From Pilaira anomala (taxonomy: Eukaryota > Mucoromycota > Mucoromycetes > Mucorales > Mucoraceae), in the NCBI GenBank assembly GCA_025716855.1, contig JAIXMQ010000063.1:104128-168127 (forward strand): a DNA stretch of 64,000 bases. The letters run 5' to 3'. Positions 23,822 through 34,226 of this stretch are shown in pieces (the stretch's first letter is position 1; each line of letters starts with the position of its first letter). The notes under the pieces are model-generated. The model did not search any database, had not been told where the DNA came from, and was given only the letters and a program-made list of their open reading frames with translations. A program made the position numbers and the translations under genes.

Positions 23822-24832
23822 ATGACTGTATTATTTAAGAGTTTGATTACTACGGGTTGTATATCACTTGTTACTGCTCATGCAGGACATCAACATCATT
23901 ATGAAGAACGTGGTCAAGTACCTTTGACTTCTGGTCCTGTAGAAATGCCAGTTATATTCAATAGGCCTATATTAGAAAGAGATGGGTATCAGCCTTCTTT
24001 TTCAGGTATATCTACTTTTGCTCATTTACCTTATCTTCAATGTTGGGATGAAGGTATCAAAGAAGATTATGATATCGCTATAATTGGTGCCCCTTATGAT
24101 ATCGGTGTTACCTTTCGTACAGGAGCTCGGTTTGGTCCCTCTGGTATTAGAGAAGGGTCAAAACGTATTAAAGTAAGTTAGCTTTGTACCTTTTTTTTAT
24201 TGTTATTAATAAATATTCAGGGCTATAATAGTGAACTAGATGTGAACCCGTTTAAATCTTGGGCAAAAGCAGTGGATTGTGGTGATATTCCATTTGAACC
24301 CTTTGATAGTGAACAAGCCATGACACAAATAGAAGCTTATACGCGTTACATTCTATCACGTCCAAGTCATAAGAATCTTTCTCAATCAAATAGTGGTATT
24401 CCGCGTTTGATTACATTAGGTGGAGATCATACAATTTTATTACCTGTGTTAAGAGCAATGCGTCATGCGCATGGTAAACCATTGTCGGTGATTCATTTTG
24501 ATTCTCATTTAGATACTTGGGCACCTGAAATCTATAATGTCAAAGCAAAAGGGTCAAAATTCAATCACGGTAACCCATTATATCACGCTTCAAAAGAAGG
24601 TTTAAGTCAGAATGGCACATCACTGCATGTAGGTATTCGATCTAGTTTATATGATAAACAAGACATTGCCCGTGATGAAGCACTTGGATTTCAAATAATT
24701 AAAGCCAATGATATTTTTACTTTGGGCGTACAAGGTATTTCGGATCAGATCAAAAAAATCCTTGGTGATCCAAATGATAATTTGGTTTATCTTTCTATTG
24801 ACATTGATGTCATTGATCCATCCATGGCACCA

Positions 24833-24892
<60 letters not shown>

Positions 24893-25156
24893 GAGAGTAT
24901 ATTTTGCTTACATATTATAAATAATAACTTAAATTTAGCCACGGGAACACCTGAAACTGGTGGTTTCCTGACAAGAGAAATGCGCTATATTCTCCGTAGT
25001 TTAGAGAATTACAATATTGTCGGCATGGATCTAGTTGAAGTTGCTCCTGCGTATGATTCTCAAGCACAATTAACTACTTTTTTAGCAGCTGATCTTATTT
25101 ATGAAGTCATGTCTATGATGGTAAAGTATGGTGAAAATAACCTGATTGTCACTTAG
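23822..25156 (+). CDS. Ureohydrolase (agmatinase-like) with secretion signal
   Basis: Exons 23822..24172, 24221..24833 and 24939..25156 encode 393 residues. The arginase/agmatinase fold has its manganese ligands: GGDHT, then FDSHLD (usual D-A-H-x-D with Ser for Ala), then [14 protein letters not shown]. Intron 2 interrupts the next motif, which continues ATGTPETGG after splicing. The first 20 residues ([21 protein letters not shown]) form a signal peptide with an AHA cleavage site, so the enzyme is probably secretory. Agmatinase hydrolyses agmatine to putrescine and urea; substrate choice within the family (agmatine, guanidinobutyrate, arginine) cannot be settled here. Intron 2 contains an uninterrupted run of about 55 A, which would be read as poly-Lys if unspliced. 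Divergent from HRD3. Confidence 0.9.
24836..24890 (+). repeat. Poly(A) run inside intron 2 of the ureohydrolase gene
   Basis: Fifty-five consecutive A directly after the GT donor. It leaves the branch point and acceptor in the last 48 nt of the intron. Confidence 0.9.
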
Positions 25157-25468
25157 TTTCTATATTTGTCATGCATTATCTATTTTTTTTTTAATTAAAG
25201 TTTTCCTTCCAAATCTTCTTTTTTTACAATAGTTGACTATTGCAAATATGTATACTGTTACTATTATTACTTTCCTACTATTAATCTGTGTTGTATTCTT
25301 TCATTAACTATTACCATCAATTATAAACCACCATGACTGCCTTTACTCTTTTTTCATAATTTTTTTTTAAAAGAGAGAGAGAGAAAGAGAAGAAGGAAGA
25401 GAATTTTGTTAATTTCGATTTCTTTTTTGGGGAAAAACTGCTGCTGCACAGTTGTAAAGTAAACAAAG
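25157..25468. other. Intergenic between ureohydrolase and methyltransferase
   Basis: AT-rich with GA-rich sequence at 25371-25400 shortly before the next start codon; no gene. Confidence 0.5.
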
Positions 25469-26203
25469 ATGCAAATGGACATGTCGGATAACACAAAGTT
25501 ATTAAAGACTTTTAGCATACAATTTGATCCAAATTTTGTATTAAATTTAAGTCAAGAAAACGATACACAAAATCATGGTACAACTGTTTGGGATTCAGCT
25601 AAATTATTAGCATTATATTTATTTGAAACTTTCAAGAAACCGACATTTGAAATTAGAGATGGTCATGTAAGTATAAAAAAGAACCAAAAGTCTTGTCTAG
25701 AACTTGGCAGTGGTTGTGGTCTCGGTGGCTTATTAATGGCCTCTGTTGGCTTTGATACAGTCTTAACTGATTTACCTGAAGTACTCGACCGTGTCCTTTT
25801 AAAGAACTCTGAATCTGCTATTAAAGATATTCAATCGTGGTGGTATCATTTACATCATTCCGAATATTCAGGTGTGAGGCCCACTTTAAAAGTTGAATCT
25901 TTAGATTGGTTAAATCTACCAGAAGAAAGAAAAATATATAATTATATTTTGGCTTCTGACTGTATATACGAAATTCAATTGGTAGAACCATTATTAAAAA
26001 CTATTCAAGCCTTTTCAAACACAAAAACGATTACTTTTATCGCAATGGAACGTAGAGATGATGTCGTCATTAATGGATTTATAGAAAAGGCAAGATTGTA
26101 TGGATTTGATGCAAGAATGGTTTTAAAGAAGAAAATTCAGAATCACCTTTCCTTGGTTTGTAATGAAGATGTGGAAATTTGGAAACTTAAATTAAGGGGA
26201 TAA
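25469..26203 (+). CDS. METTL21-like protein methyltransferase (family 16)
   Basis: Single exon of 244 residues. A Rossmann methyltransferase core is visible: TTVWDSAKLLALYL ahead of motif I CLELGSGCGLGGLLMA, acidic motif II DTVLTDLPEVL, and post-motif YILASDCIYEIQLVEPLL (a DxxY-type motif). These features define the seven-beta-strand protein lysine methyltransferases of the METTL21/EFM family, which modify chaperones and elongation factors using S-adenosylmethionine. The exact substrate is not predictable. The ATG at 25469 is followed two codons later by a second Met; either may start translation. Confidence 0.85.
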   Translation: MQMDMSDNTKLLKTFSIQFDPNFVLNLSQENDTQNHGTTVWDSAKLLALYLFETFKKPTFEIRDGHVSIKKNQKSCLELGSGCGLGGLLMASVGFDTVLTDLPEVLDRVLLKNSESAIKDIQSWWYHLHHSEYSGVRPTLKVESLDWLNLPEERKIYNYILASDCIYEIQLVEPLLKTIQAFSNTKTITFIAMERRDDVVINGFIEKARLYGFDARMVLKKKIQNHLSLVCNEDVEIWKLKLRG

Positions 26204-26409
26204 ATATTTGTATCTAAAATAGAATTCCATGTTGTGACATTGTATTGCATAAAAAAGAAACACTGCCAGGACTAGACTTTTTGTCAATTGCCTCATATAT
26301 ATAAAACATTAAGTATATTATATTACCCTTTTTTTTTATTTTTACTTTTTTTTTCTTTCTTTTCATTATATATATATAAATATATATTTATAAATTGCAT
26401 ACATATTAA

Positions 26410-27006
26410 ATGAGATTCTCTACAACAAATATTACTACTCATCACCCAAATACACCTTCCATGACAACCATTAAAAAGGTGTTGTCTAATTTAGTATCCA
26501 AGTTACCACACCATCATAATAATAAAGTAGAAACCGTTAAGAATGATGCACACACAGTAATCAAAGTTAGACGGGTGACGGCTTTAAAGACAGAAGAAGA
26601 TATCAATCAAGATATTCGCAACTATTATAAACAACAAACTACAAGTAAAAAAAGACAATTAGAGGAAGCAGAGGAAAAGAAGGTCAAGTCAGAAAGAGAG
26701 AGACGTCACAAGACTGTCAAGCAATATCAACAAACACAAGAACAACCACATCCTCCTCATCACCATTGGATAGAACATTCTAATCCAACTATACATAATA
26801 AATCTGCACAACAACCAAAATGGGTTAATACACACGGTTATATTAGAGATACTAGAACAAACTCAAATTACTTACGTGTATTAGCTCTTTCAAATCAATC
26901 AAATAACACTATCGTCTTGAATAAAGAAAAACCTACGACTAGAAAAAGATCAGATGAATTCATTTGGGGAAAACAATCTTCATTACGACACGTCGTTACT
27001 TTGTAA
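26410..27006 (+). CDS. Unrecognised basic protein with short coiled coil
   Basis: Single exon of 198 residues from ATG. It is basic, His/Gln/Asn-rich and probably largely disordered. Residues about 75-105 (KKRQLEEAEEKKVKSERERR) should form a charged helix. The C-terminus (RKRSDEFIWGKQSSLRHVV) is the most distinctive part and may be a short conserved motif. No family is recognised. Codon texture and the absence of a competing frame favour a real gene, but low complexity keeps confidence moderate. AT-rich spacers flank it, with a TATATA repeat just after the stop. Confidence 0.55.
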   Translation: MRFSTTNITTHHPNTPSMTTIKKVLSNLVSKLPHHHNNKVETVKNDAHTVIKVRRVTALKTEEDINQDIRNYYKQQTTSKKRQLEEAEEKKVKSERERRHKTVKQYQQTQEQPHPPHHHWIEHSNPTIHNKSAQQPKWVNTHGYIRDTRTNSNYLRVLALSNQSNNTIVLNKEKPTTRKRSDEFIWGKQSSLRHVVTL

Positions 27007-27387
27007 AGATATATATATATATATATAAATATACGAAAACAAACATATTATGAAACCCCATTTTTATTATATTATACACATAACACACTTCCAATCCTTC
27101 CATTCTTTTTTTTTTTGTAAATAATCATATGCCTTTTTCTCCTTTATTTGTTAATCGAATAAGATTTCCCATTGTTGTTGAGCACCTATTATTATTATTA
27201 TTATCATTCACTATGTAAATATTTTTCTTTTCTTTCTCTTCTTACTTTTCGACTCTACCACTACCAATCAAATCATGCATCAAGAATTCAAAATTGAATA
27301 TCGTTTTATGTAATTTCTTTTGTTTCAACAACTTGAAGTATTATTTTGTAAATAAAATACTCTCTGTCTTTTATATCTCTCTTTATT
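27007..27387. other. Convergent intergenic region
   Basis: Between the 3' ends of the basic-protein gene and STK19. AT-rich, pyrimidine tracts and an ATT triplet repeat; no gene. Confidence 0.5.
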
Positions 27388-28234
27388 TTACATATATACC
27401 TTTTCAAAAATATCCTTTGTATGACGCTTCTTTAAAATCCTCAAAATCTCTATTCTACCAGATACCATACTAGACATGAACCTACCTTGTCCCCTGACTG
27501 AAAACCAATATACATCCGTCGTCGTTCGATGAGGCAATAAAAATCCTTCTTGAACAAGTTCTGAAACCTCCTTTTCCTTGAATTCTTTTAACCCTTCCTT
27601 GTCTATCGATACTTTACGTTGATTTAAAATGATATTTTTGAACCGATCTACATACAAAGAATAAAAAAAAAAAAAGTATGTATCAGCCTTCTATCAGCCT
27701 TCTACCCCTTGTGCCCTTCTTTTTTGCTGAGCAACTGAAAAATTACCAAATAAAGTATTGTCTCCATTATGGTTGGATTGATTCATACACTCCAAGTAAT
27801 CACTGGTTTTCATAATCATAAATTCGTCTTCTAAAGACCCCATGATATGAAACTTTCTCCAGCTTCCATTCTCAAATGCTTCTTGCTATAATACAGATAT
27901 TACTATCATGCACATTCAGAATTCCTTATAGTTGCAACCCTACCAATTCTCTATCCACAAGTGTATGGTTATTTACAATACTATATATTTGATGAATAAA
28001 GCAAACGGGTAAGCTTGATTTCACATTCAATCGTATCAAATATTCCGCTGCATTAATAGCATCCGATTCAACATTCAACTCGTCTTCGTCCATTGGAAAT
28101 TCATCGTCGTCGTCTTGCTCAAAGCTAGCTATAGCTCGCTTTATCTTTTGTCTACGTAACCCATATACATCCGGTTTGACCACCTTGCCTTGTGTGCTTT
28201 GGTTGCTCTTTGAATGGTGCAGGCGTCTAGACAT
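27388..28234 (-). CDS. STK19: STK19 homologue (winged-helix DNA-repair factor)
   Basis: Exons 28234..27944, 27885..27747 and 27647..27388 join to 229 residues. I start at MSRRLHHSK because the longer frame begins with a run of unlikely residues. The order matches STK19: a basic/acidic N-terminus, a first winged-helix part (SLPVCFIHQIYSIVNNHTLVDREL), a GTLFD-like middle (NGDNTLF joined to DRFKNIILNQ), and the diagnostic C-terminus (LVQEGFLLPH, then WFSVRGQGRFMSSMVSGR, then EILRILKKRHTKDIFEKV). The GxGRFxxxxxxGRxxxLxxLKKxxxxD pattern is typical of the family. Despite its name, STK19 is a winged-helix DNA-binding protein that acts in transcription-coupled nucleotide excision repair in animals. 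Length is close to the short human form. Confidence 0.82.
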
Positions 28235-28571
28235 TGTATTGAAAAAAAAGACAATAGTCTGCTTTAAGAAAATATGCACAATATGCAAACGTCGGATTCC
28301 CAAAAAATAGTCAACAAAGCATTTGACGTTGGTATTCTCTCAAATAAAAAGTTTATTATGGCTTCATAAGATGGGTTTTTTATATACACTTAAAGGGAAT
28401 TTTGGTATATAAAAAACGCCGCTCCCTGTTGATATGTACTTGGAAAAAATATGCTTAATTCCAAGACTTCTAAAGTCGCTTCAGACATAGTTATTGTTAG
28501 CTAATTTCGCAGGAATTCTGTCCCAATGGGTGCATAACTACACAGTGTTTAATAAAGTCGAAAATTACTAG
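28235..28571. other. Intergenic upstream of STK19
   Basis: No gene. It holds the STK19 promoter and ends at the left end of a MITE. Confidence 0.4.
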
Positions 28572-28990
28572 TACAGGTGGGCGCTCGATTTAGTGCCGCT
28601 CAATTTAATGCTACTCACGATTTAGTGCGAAAATACAAAAACACCAGCTAAATGGGGCATTATTCCATATAGTGTCCAAATTTTCTCACTGAAATGGCAT
28701 TATAGGTATAGAGCGGGAAAATAGAGTCATGGTAAATTTTTACCTAGTTAAAAAAAGCTATAGCATTATTTGTTTTCTGGTCAATAATGAAATAAACAGA
28801 CCATTTTTTTTATTCCATGTAGTTTTATTAGCTTACATAATACGTTTTAATTTTGTTTTTTTCTCTATGAGTATCACACTTATAGACTGCTAATTTAAGA
28901 CGTATTCCAATGCCGAAAAAACTCTATTTAGTGCCACATTCGATATAGTGCCACAAAATCCTCGTTTTTTTTTTTTTGGCGCCCACTGTA
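28572..28990. mobile_element. MITE with TA duplication and iterated TTTAGTGCC words
   Basis: Ends are inverted: left TACAGGTGGGCGC and right GCGCCCACTGTA, giving a CAG(T/G)GGGCGC-type terminal repeat flanked by TA. Near both ends the word ATTTAGTGCC or close variants (CGATTTAGTGCCGCTC, CACGATTTAGTGCG, CTATTTAGTGCCACATTCG) recurs several times in the same orientation relative to the end. There is no transposase frame. TA duplication plus iterated subterminal words is the pattern of pogo/Tigger-type (Tc1/mariner) non-autonomous elements; that assignment is inference. Confidence 0.65.
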
Positions 28991-29098
28991 GCCAATTTGA
29001 TGAAAAGAAAAAGCTTTACGATATTTATTTTTTTATTTACTTTTTTACTAATGCCAAATTCCTTTAGTCAAACTATGTATATGGGGGGGGGGGGGAGT

Positions 29099-31877
29099 TT
29101 ACTCGATATCCATATCAGAGTCACCTTGATCATCCGTATTTACATCATTCATATTAACTGCCATCGAATTCTCTAAACGGACGCACTTGCTTAATAATTT
29201 TGCTCTTAAGTCAGTTAACTTCACAGGCGATCTTTTAACAAATCCTGGTGCGGGTATATTTCGATAGTTGACTGTATCTCTTTGCCAATGTAATATGTTC
29301 ATCCAATCATTATCTCTTGTCATATCTCTCTCAAACGCAAGGAACATCATCTTTTGCTTACTTATATCGGTTGGATTTTCATTCTGTTGAATTTTTGTAT
29401 TTATATATTTGTAATATTTTGTGGTTAAATATTTCAAAATTACTTTTTTTTTTTTCCTTTTTCCTTTTCCCTTTTTTTTTATATCTAATACCTATCAAAA
29501 TATTTAATAACTTACCAATTCTGCCATTCGTTTTTCTTTATCTTGAATTCGTAATTGTCTTGTATGTATATTGAATTCCCTTAATCTTTGTAATTTTCTT
29601 TCAGATTCTATCCTTTCATTTTCTAATCGGATCTTTTCTTCACGCTCGAATTTTTCTTGTCTCTCTTTTTCTTCTTGATCCCGACGGCGAGCGCCATTTT
29701 TGATCTGACTGTAGATCTCTGTAATATCGAACCCTTTGTTCTGTTCTTTCGGTTTAGCAGGAGGAGGAGATATTCTGGGTACTGCTGGTACTGCTGACGG
29801 TGGGGGTGGAGGTACAATAGGTGTATATGTATGCATTAAGTCTACTGGTTTTCGATTGTTATTTACAGGTAATTTTTGTAGAGGTAATGCAGGTACATTT
29901 TTTGCGAGTGCCATCCATTTGTCATGATTTTGTAAAACCGTTGAGGGCTCTTGTTTAGTTTTAATAGGTGATGGAGGTCGACCAATACCTAATTTGGGTC
30001 GTGTTGGTTCTTTAGATAAAGCTAATCCCGGTGCTTTATTTGCCTTTGGTGGTTCTTTGGAAAGTGCTAATCCAGGTGATTTGGTTGGTTTAGATGGTGT
30101 CTGTGAGATTTTGAAGCGATCATTAGTAGATGTATTCTTGGCGCTGCTAGTATTAGATGAGGCTGTGACGGATGGTTCGTCGTCTTTGCTCTTCGTAGTA
30201 AGCTTTAATCTCAAAATGTTAGATCGACCTAGAATAATAAAAAGTTATTACAAAAATATAAACATGATTGTATCCCCCCCCCTTTTTTTTTGTTTTCTTA
30301 CCAGGTACAGAAGTACTACTGTTAATATTATTAGTATGATTGGGGGTTTCTGTATCTTTTAGAGGCGGTACAACTGCTTTTATTGTAGGCGGAGTAGGTG
30401 GTGGAGGCGGTGGTTGATACGCTGGCGGCGCGCTTATTGTGTGAGATGGTTCTACAATCGTAGAATTTGTGATAACATCTATACGGTTACCATGTCAATT
30501 AATACAAATGTAATCAAATATATTGTTTAATGTGATTCCCTCTCTCCTCCTCTTTTTTTTCTTATTATTCTCTCTCTTACCTTTATTAGATATGCGTCTC
30601 TTTTTAGAATAACTCGGCTTCTTTTCTTTCGAGGACTTCTGTTGATGTAATTTTTCCCAGGTCTTTTCGAAAACCTCTTCTAATTGATGACCATACCTAT
30701 TAATTTCATGCTCAGGAGGGTTGTAAGCATAACAATTTTGAAACATCAATCTAATATCCTCTGCTAATTCGCCCTCATGTGTGTATTCAGAATTGTATAA
30801 TTTTTTCTCGTATGTGGTCATATCCATTGGATATTTAATAATATCGTAATAGTCTGTTGCGCCCCAGGCATCTGCATCTACGGGTTGTTTAAAAGGCCAA
30901 CTTATTGTAAGGTATTTAGATTTTTTTAATTCCTTTACTATCGCTTCGCATCTTTTGAATTGATCGTCAGGCATCATTGTTGAACCTTCACGCTTAATAT
31001 TAGAAGGTTTAGGTAAGGGTAATTTAACAGTTAAAGGACGTTGTTCAACAGTGGGTGTAGTAACAGAAGGAGGAGGTTGATCAGGTTTATTTTGAATAGT
31101 TTGATGTTGAATAGGTTCATGTTGAATAGATTCATGCTGAATAGGTACATGTTGACTAGGTACATGTTGACTAGGTACATGTTGAACAGGCGCATGTTGG
31201 ATAGGCGCATGTTGAATAGGAACATGTTGAATAGGAACATGTTGAATAGGTTTAGATTGAACAGGTATCGAACTCTTATGTTGATCCTAAAAAAAGGCAG
31301 AAAAGTTGAGTTCAAAAAAAAAAAAATCAAAAAGATCCTTGTCATATATCAATAATAAACTTACTTCGTCATGTAAAAAATGATCAACGTTTACATGAGA
31401 AGGTGCTTTTTTCAATTGTCGTTTGAATGATTCTTCTAATTTTTTTGCGTCCAAAGTAACAGGATCGTAAGGATTATTGTAAAGGTAACAATTGTCAAAG
31501 ATCAACTGAATATCTGCCAAGAAAGATTCAACGTCTGGGTACTCATTTTGCTTTAATTTTGATTCTACAGTGCCCAAGTCCATGGGATGAGTGATGACGT
31601 CGAAATAGTCTAAGATGTTGAATTTAACTGGATCAACAGGGTTTTGAAAAGCAACAGATCGTTTATTTCGTTTCAGAGCTTTCATGGTGTTTTGACAGAA
31701 ATTTAAATCCGTGTCAGACATTCTCATTTGTGGGGGTGAAGGTGAAGACATTTGACTAATGAATGAAATAGTTGAACACAGCGGTTTATTATTGTTATTA
31801 AGTTATTGCTAAATTACTTACGGTTCGTCATCGTCTACCAAGCTAGCAAATGGCTTCTTTTGGGACACATGTGACAT
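29099..31877 (-). CDS. BET-like double-bromodomain protein with BRD4-like C-terminus
   Basis: Six exons, 31877..31822, 31755..31365, 31286..30581, 30478..30302, 30228..29516 and 29383..29099, give 775 residues in frame. Bromodomain 1 (about 36-140) has PVDPVKFNILDYFDVI, HPMDLGTV and the acetyl-lysine Asn in YLYNNP; its WPF shelf is VAF. Bromodomain 2 (about 255-360) has ISWPFKQPVDADAWGATDYY and YAYNPP. Between them lies a tandem pentapeptide (P-I-Q-H-V/A/E). After BD2 come basic, proline-rich and KSPGLALSKEP repeats. Then STVLQNHDKWMALAKNVP is followed by a charged helix ending EKRMAEL, and last KMMFLAFERDMTRDNDW. BET proteins read acetylated histones and recruit transcription machinery. No NET domain is obvious; the W-containing motif plus charged coil recalls the BRD4 C-terminus. 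Confidence 0.85.
31060..31280 (-). repeat. 15-bp coding tandem repeat (pentapeptide PIQHV) between bromodomains
   Basis: About 12 copies of a 15-bp unit of the form AACATGTTGAATAGG (plus strand) with single-base changes. Read on the coding strand it gives P-(I/S/V)-Q-H-(V/A/E) pentapeptides, so length changes keep frame. Confidence 0.85.
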
Positions 31878-33224
31878 TATAGCAATAATATATACTTTTT
31901 TTTTTTTAAGAAAATGAGCTTTTTTTTTTACAATTATTTATTGCCCAATAAAGCAAGTTTTCTATTCAGAAAAGTGAGTCAGATATGAAGTGAAAAAAGG
32001 GTATTTGACAGGAATATGAAAACGGGAAAAAGAAGTTGAAATGGGTTGTAATCAATTCGATCTCTAAGTCCTTTTTCGTTTTGTCAAAAAAAAAAAAAAA
32101 AAAATAAAAAATAAAAAAATAAAATAAAAATAAAATAGATAACTTTGTTTACGTCACAACTATTTTTCTAAAAACTCCGTTTAAGATGCATTTTGGAGAC
32201 GATTGCTTTGATACACTTTTAGTAGAAATTAATGGTGATTATTGGAGGAAAATTCCGTTCAAAAGAATAAAAAAAAAATGATGCGAAAAAAAAATAGATA
32301 TACAGAATAGAAATACACAATAAAAAAAATTAATAAAAGTTTGGAACAAAAATTGTTTAATAAAAAAATCAACTTACGTTTAAGTGAAAATACCAAGAAA
32401 AAGGGTTATACAAGTACAAATACACAAAGGATTAGATTAATTATATGTTCTCAAAAATAAACAAGTTATACTTACACTGAATGCATCTCGGGGAGACCAG
32501 AGATAACTGGTCAGGAACGTTTTATTGTTATTGTTATTGTTGTTGTTGTTGAAGAGCGATAGACGTAACAGAGTCAATTGTCAGGGAAGAGCAAAGGTCA
32601 TGAAAGCTAAAGCCTTGTAGGAGCTCGGAAAGAATTGTAAAGTAGATTAGTTGTTGGCAAAAGAAGTATAATGTATTAGAAAAGAAATAAAGATAATAAC
32701 AAAACACAGGTAGAATTTATGGCGAGTATTTATAATAATTTTTTCCTTGGAAGTTCCGTAAAGGACGGAAGGGATAAAGTCCTACAAAAAAAGAGCTGTT
32801 AAAAGTACCCGCGATTTCAACTTGAACAACTTTCTCAGCCTTGTTGCTTTCGGTATTGTAACCTTCTCACTAAAGGTTTTTCTAAAAAAAAAACAACTTT
32901 CAACCCGTTCTGATGTTGCAAGGAGAAAGTGAAAAATTTAAAATTAATTTTAATTCTTTCATCGATTGCATATTGTGATTCATAGCTTCTCTAAAAAAAA
33001 ACATGCTCTAGCCAGGAGCAATCGACTAAAAGTCTATTGATGGGTTTCTTTATATATGTAACGAATCAATAGAAACAGTTTCCCACTTTTAATTGAGATG
33101 GAAAAAATAACCTTTTCAGGTCGTATTACTTCCTTGTTTTTTTCCCTTAATTACAAAATATACACTAACTAAAATATATTTTTCTTTTGATACATTTTTT
33201 ATTATTTATTTCTTTTCCTCAATT

Positions 33225-33271
<47 letters not shown>

Positions 33272-34226
33272 TTTAAAAATCAAACTATATGTTTTATACA
33301 CATATTCTGCATGTAAAATTCTATAATTATCAGGCTAAGTACGTATAGTTATTAAAAATAAATAAATAAAAAACTGCAAGTAATTGTGTTAAAGGTATCT
33401 CTGTGCTTAATAAAAGTACTTGGTTATATTTCAATGCATTTATTTTATCCTTAGGGGGGGGGGGTTATCTGTCGTACTACTACTTCACGAATTAGGTCCC
33501 TTTTACTCAAATTTGAATTGGTGTCTAATTCTGTTTGTAATCTCTGCGAGACCTCTAAAGAAGCCCTTTATCATTTTCTGATTTCCTGCCTTATCAAACA
33601 GCTGATTTGGAGACGTATATTATCACAGTAATACCTCCCCCCCCCTTTTAGAAAATTTCTTTGAGTTGATATATGTACATCTCATTTTGTTGGCTTCAAT
33701 ATCCTTTTCGACTTTCTCTCTATCCTCTAGTAGCCGTGCAATATTCACTGGCTCCATGGCATGACAAAGCCAAACCTATTCTCGGTTCTCACTCTTAGCT
33801 CTATTACTGTACTCAATACATACAGCATCTCTTATTAACACACTCAATGCATTTTTTTATTTGATTTTCCATTCTCCATTTCCACTGGCTCCACAACTCG
33901 TAAGCATGTGACTAATCTTGTTTTATAATTTGATTAATTGCCCACAATGTGTGTGTATAGTGTGTATTAGAAGCTAAATCATTTATGATAGAGTCTATTA
34001 GGCTTTTCGGCGATCACGTATCTGTTTCATGTCTAAAGAAACCCCTTCTCTTTTCTATGGAGAAATTAATCATGCAGAAGTTTCAGTTACTGTCATTATA
34101 CATTTGAAACAAAAGTCCAATAAAAAAAAATTGAGATGTTCCAAATTCGACATCGAAAAAAGGGTTCTTGGACCCTTTCTAAATATAGCGCGGTCTCTTT
34201 CAATAACAAATAAATAAATAAATAAA
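31878..34226. other. Long gene-poor divergent region
   Basis: Holds the promoters of the BET and MscS genes. Notable contents are A-rich repeats at 32087-32140, a TTG/TTA triplet run at 32521-32552 and a T43 run at 33228-33270. A 32-codon plus-strand frame at about 32185 (MHFGDDCFDTLLVEI...) has a coding look but no partner exon. ACTTAC at 32470 would be a minus-strand donor and could belong to a non-coding 5' exon. No gene can be supported. Confidence 0.4.

Noticed and set aside
24700..24893. Poly-lysine C-terminus on a continuous ureohydrolase frame
   Set aside because: The A run is intronic: the GT donor at 24834 and AG at 24938 splice the conserved [12 protein letters not shown] motif together.
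31041..31355. Plus-strand frame of repeated MLNR units as a gene
   Set aside because: It is the antisense shadow of the PIQHV repeats in the double-bromodomain gene, which has full domain support.
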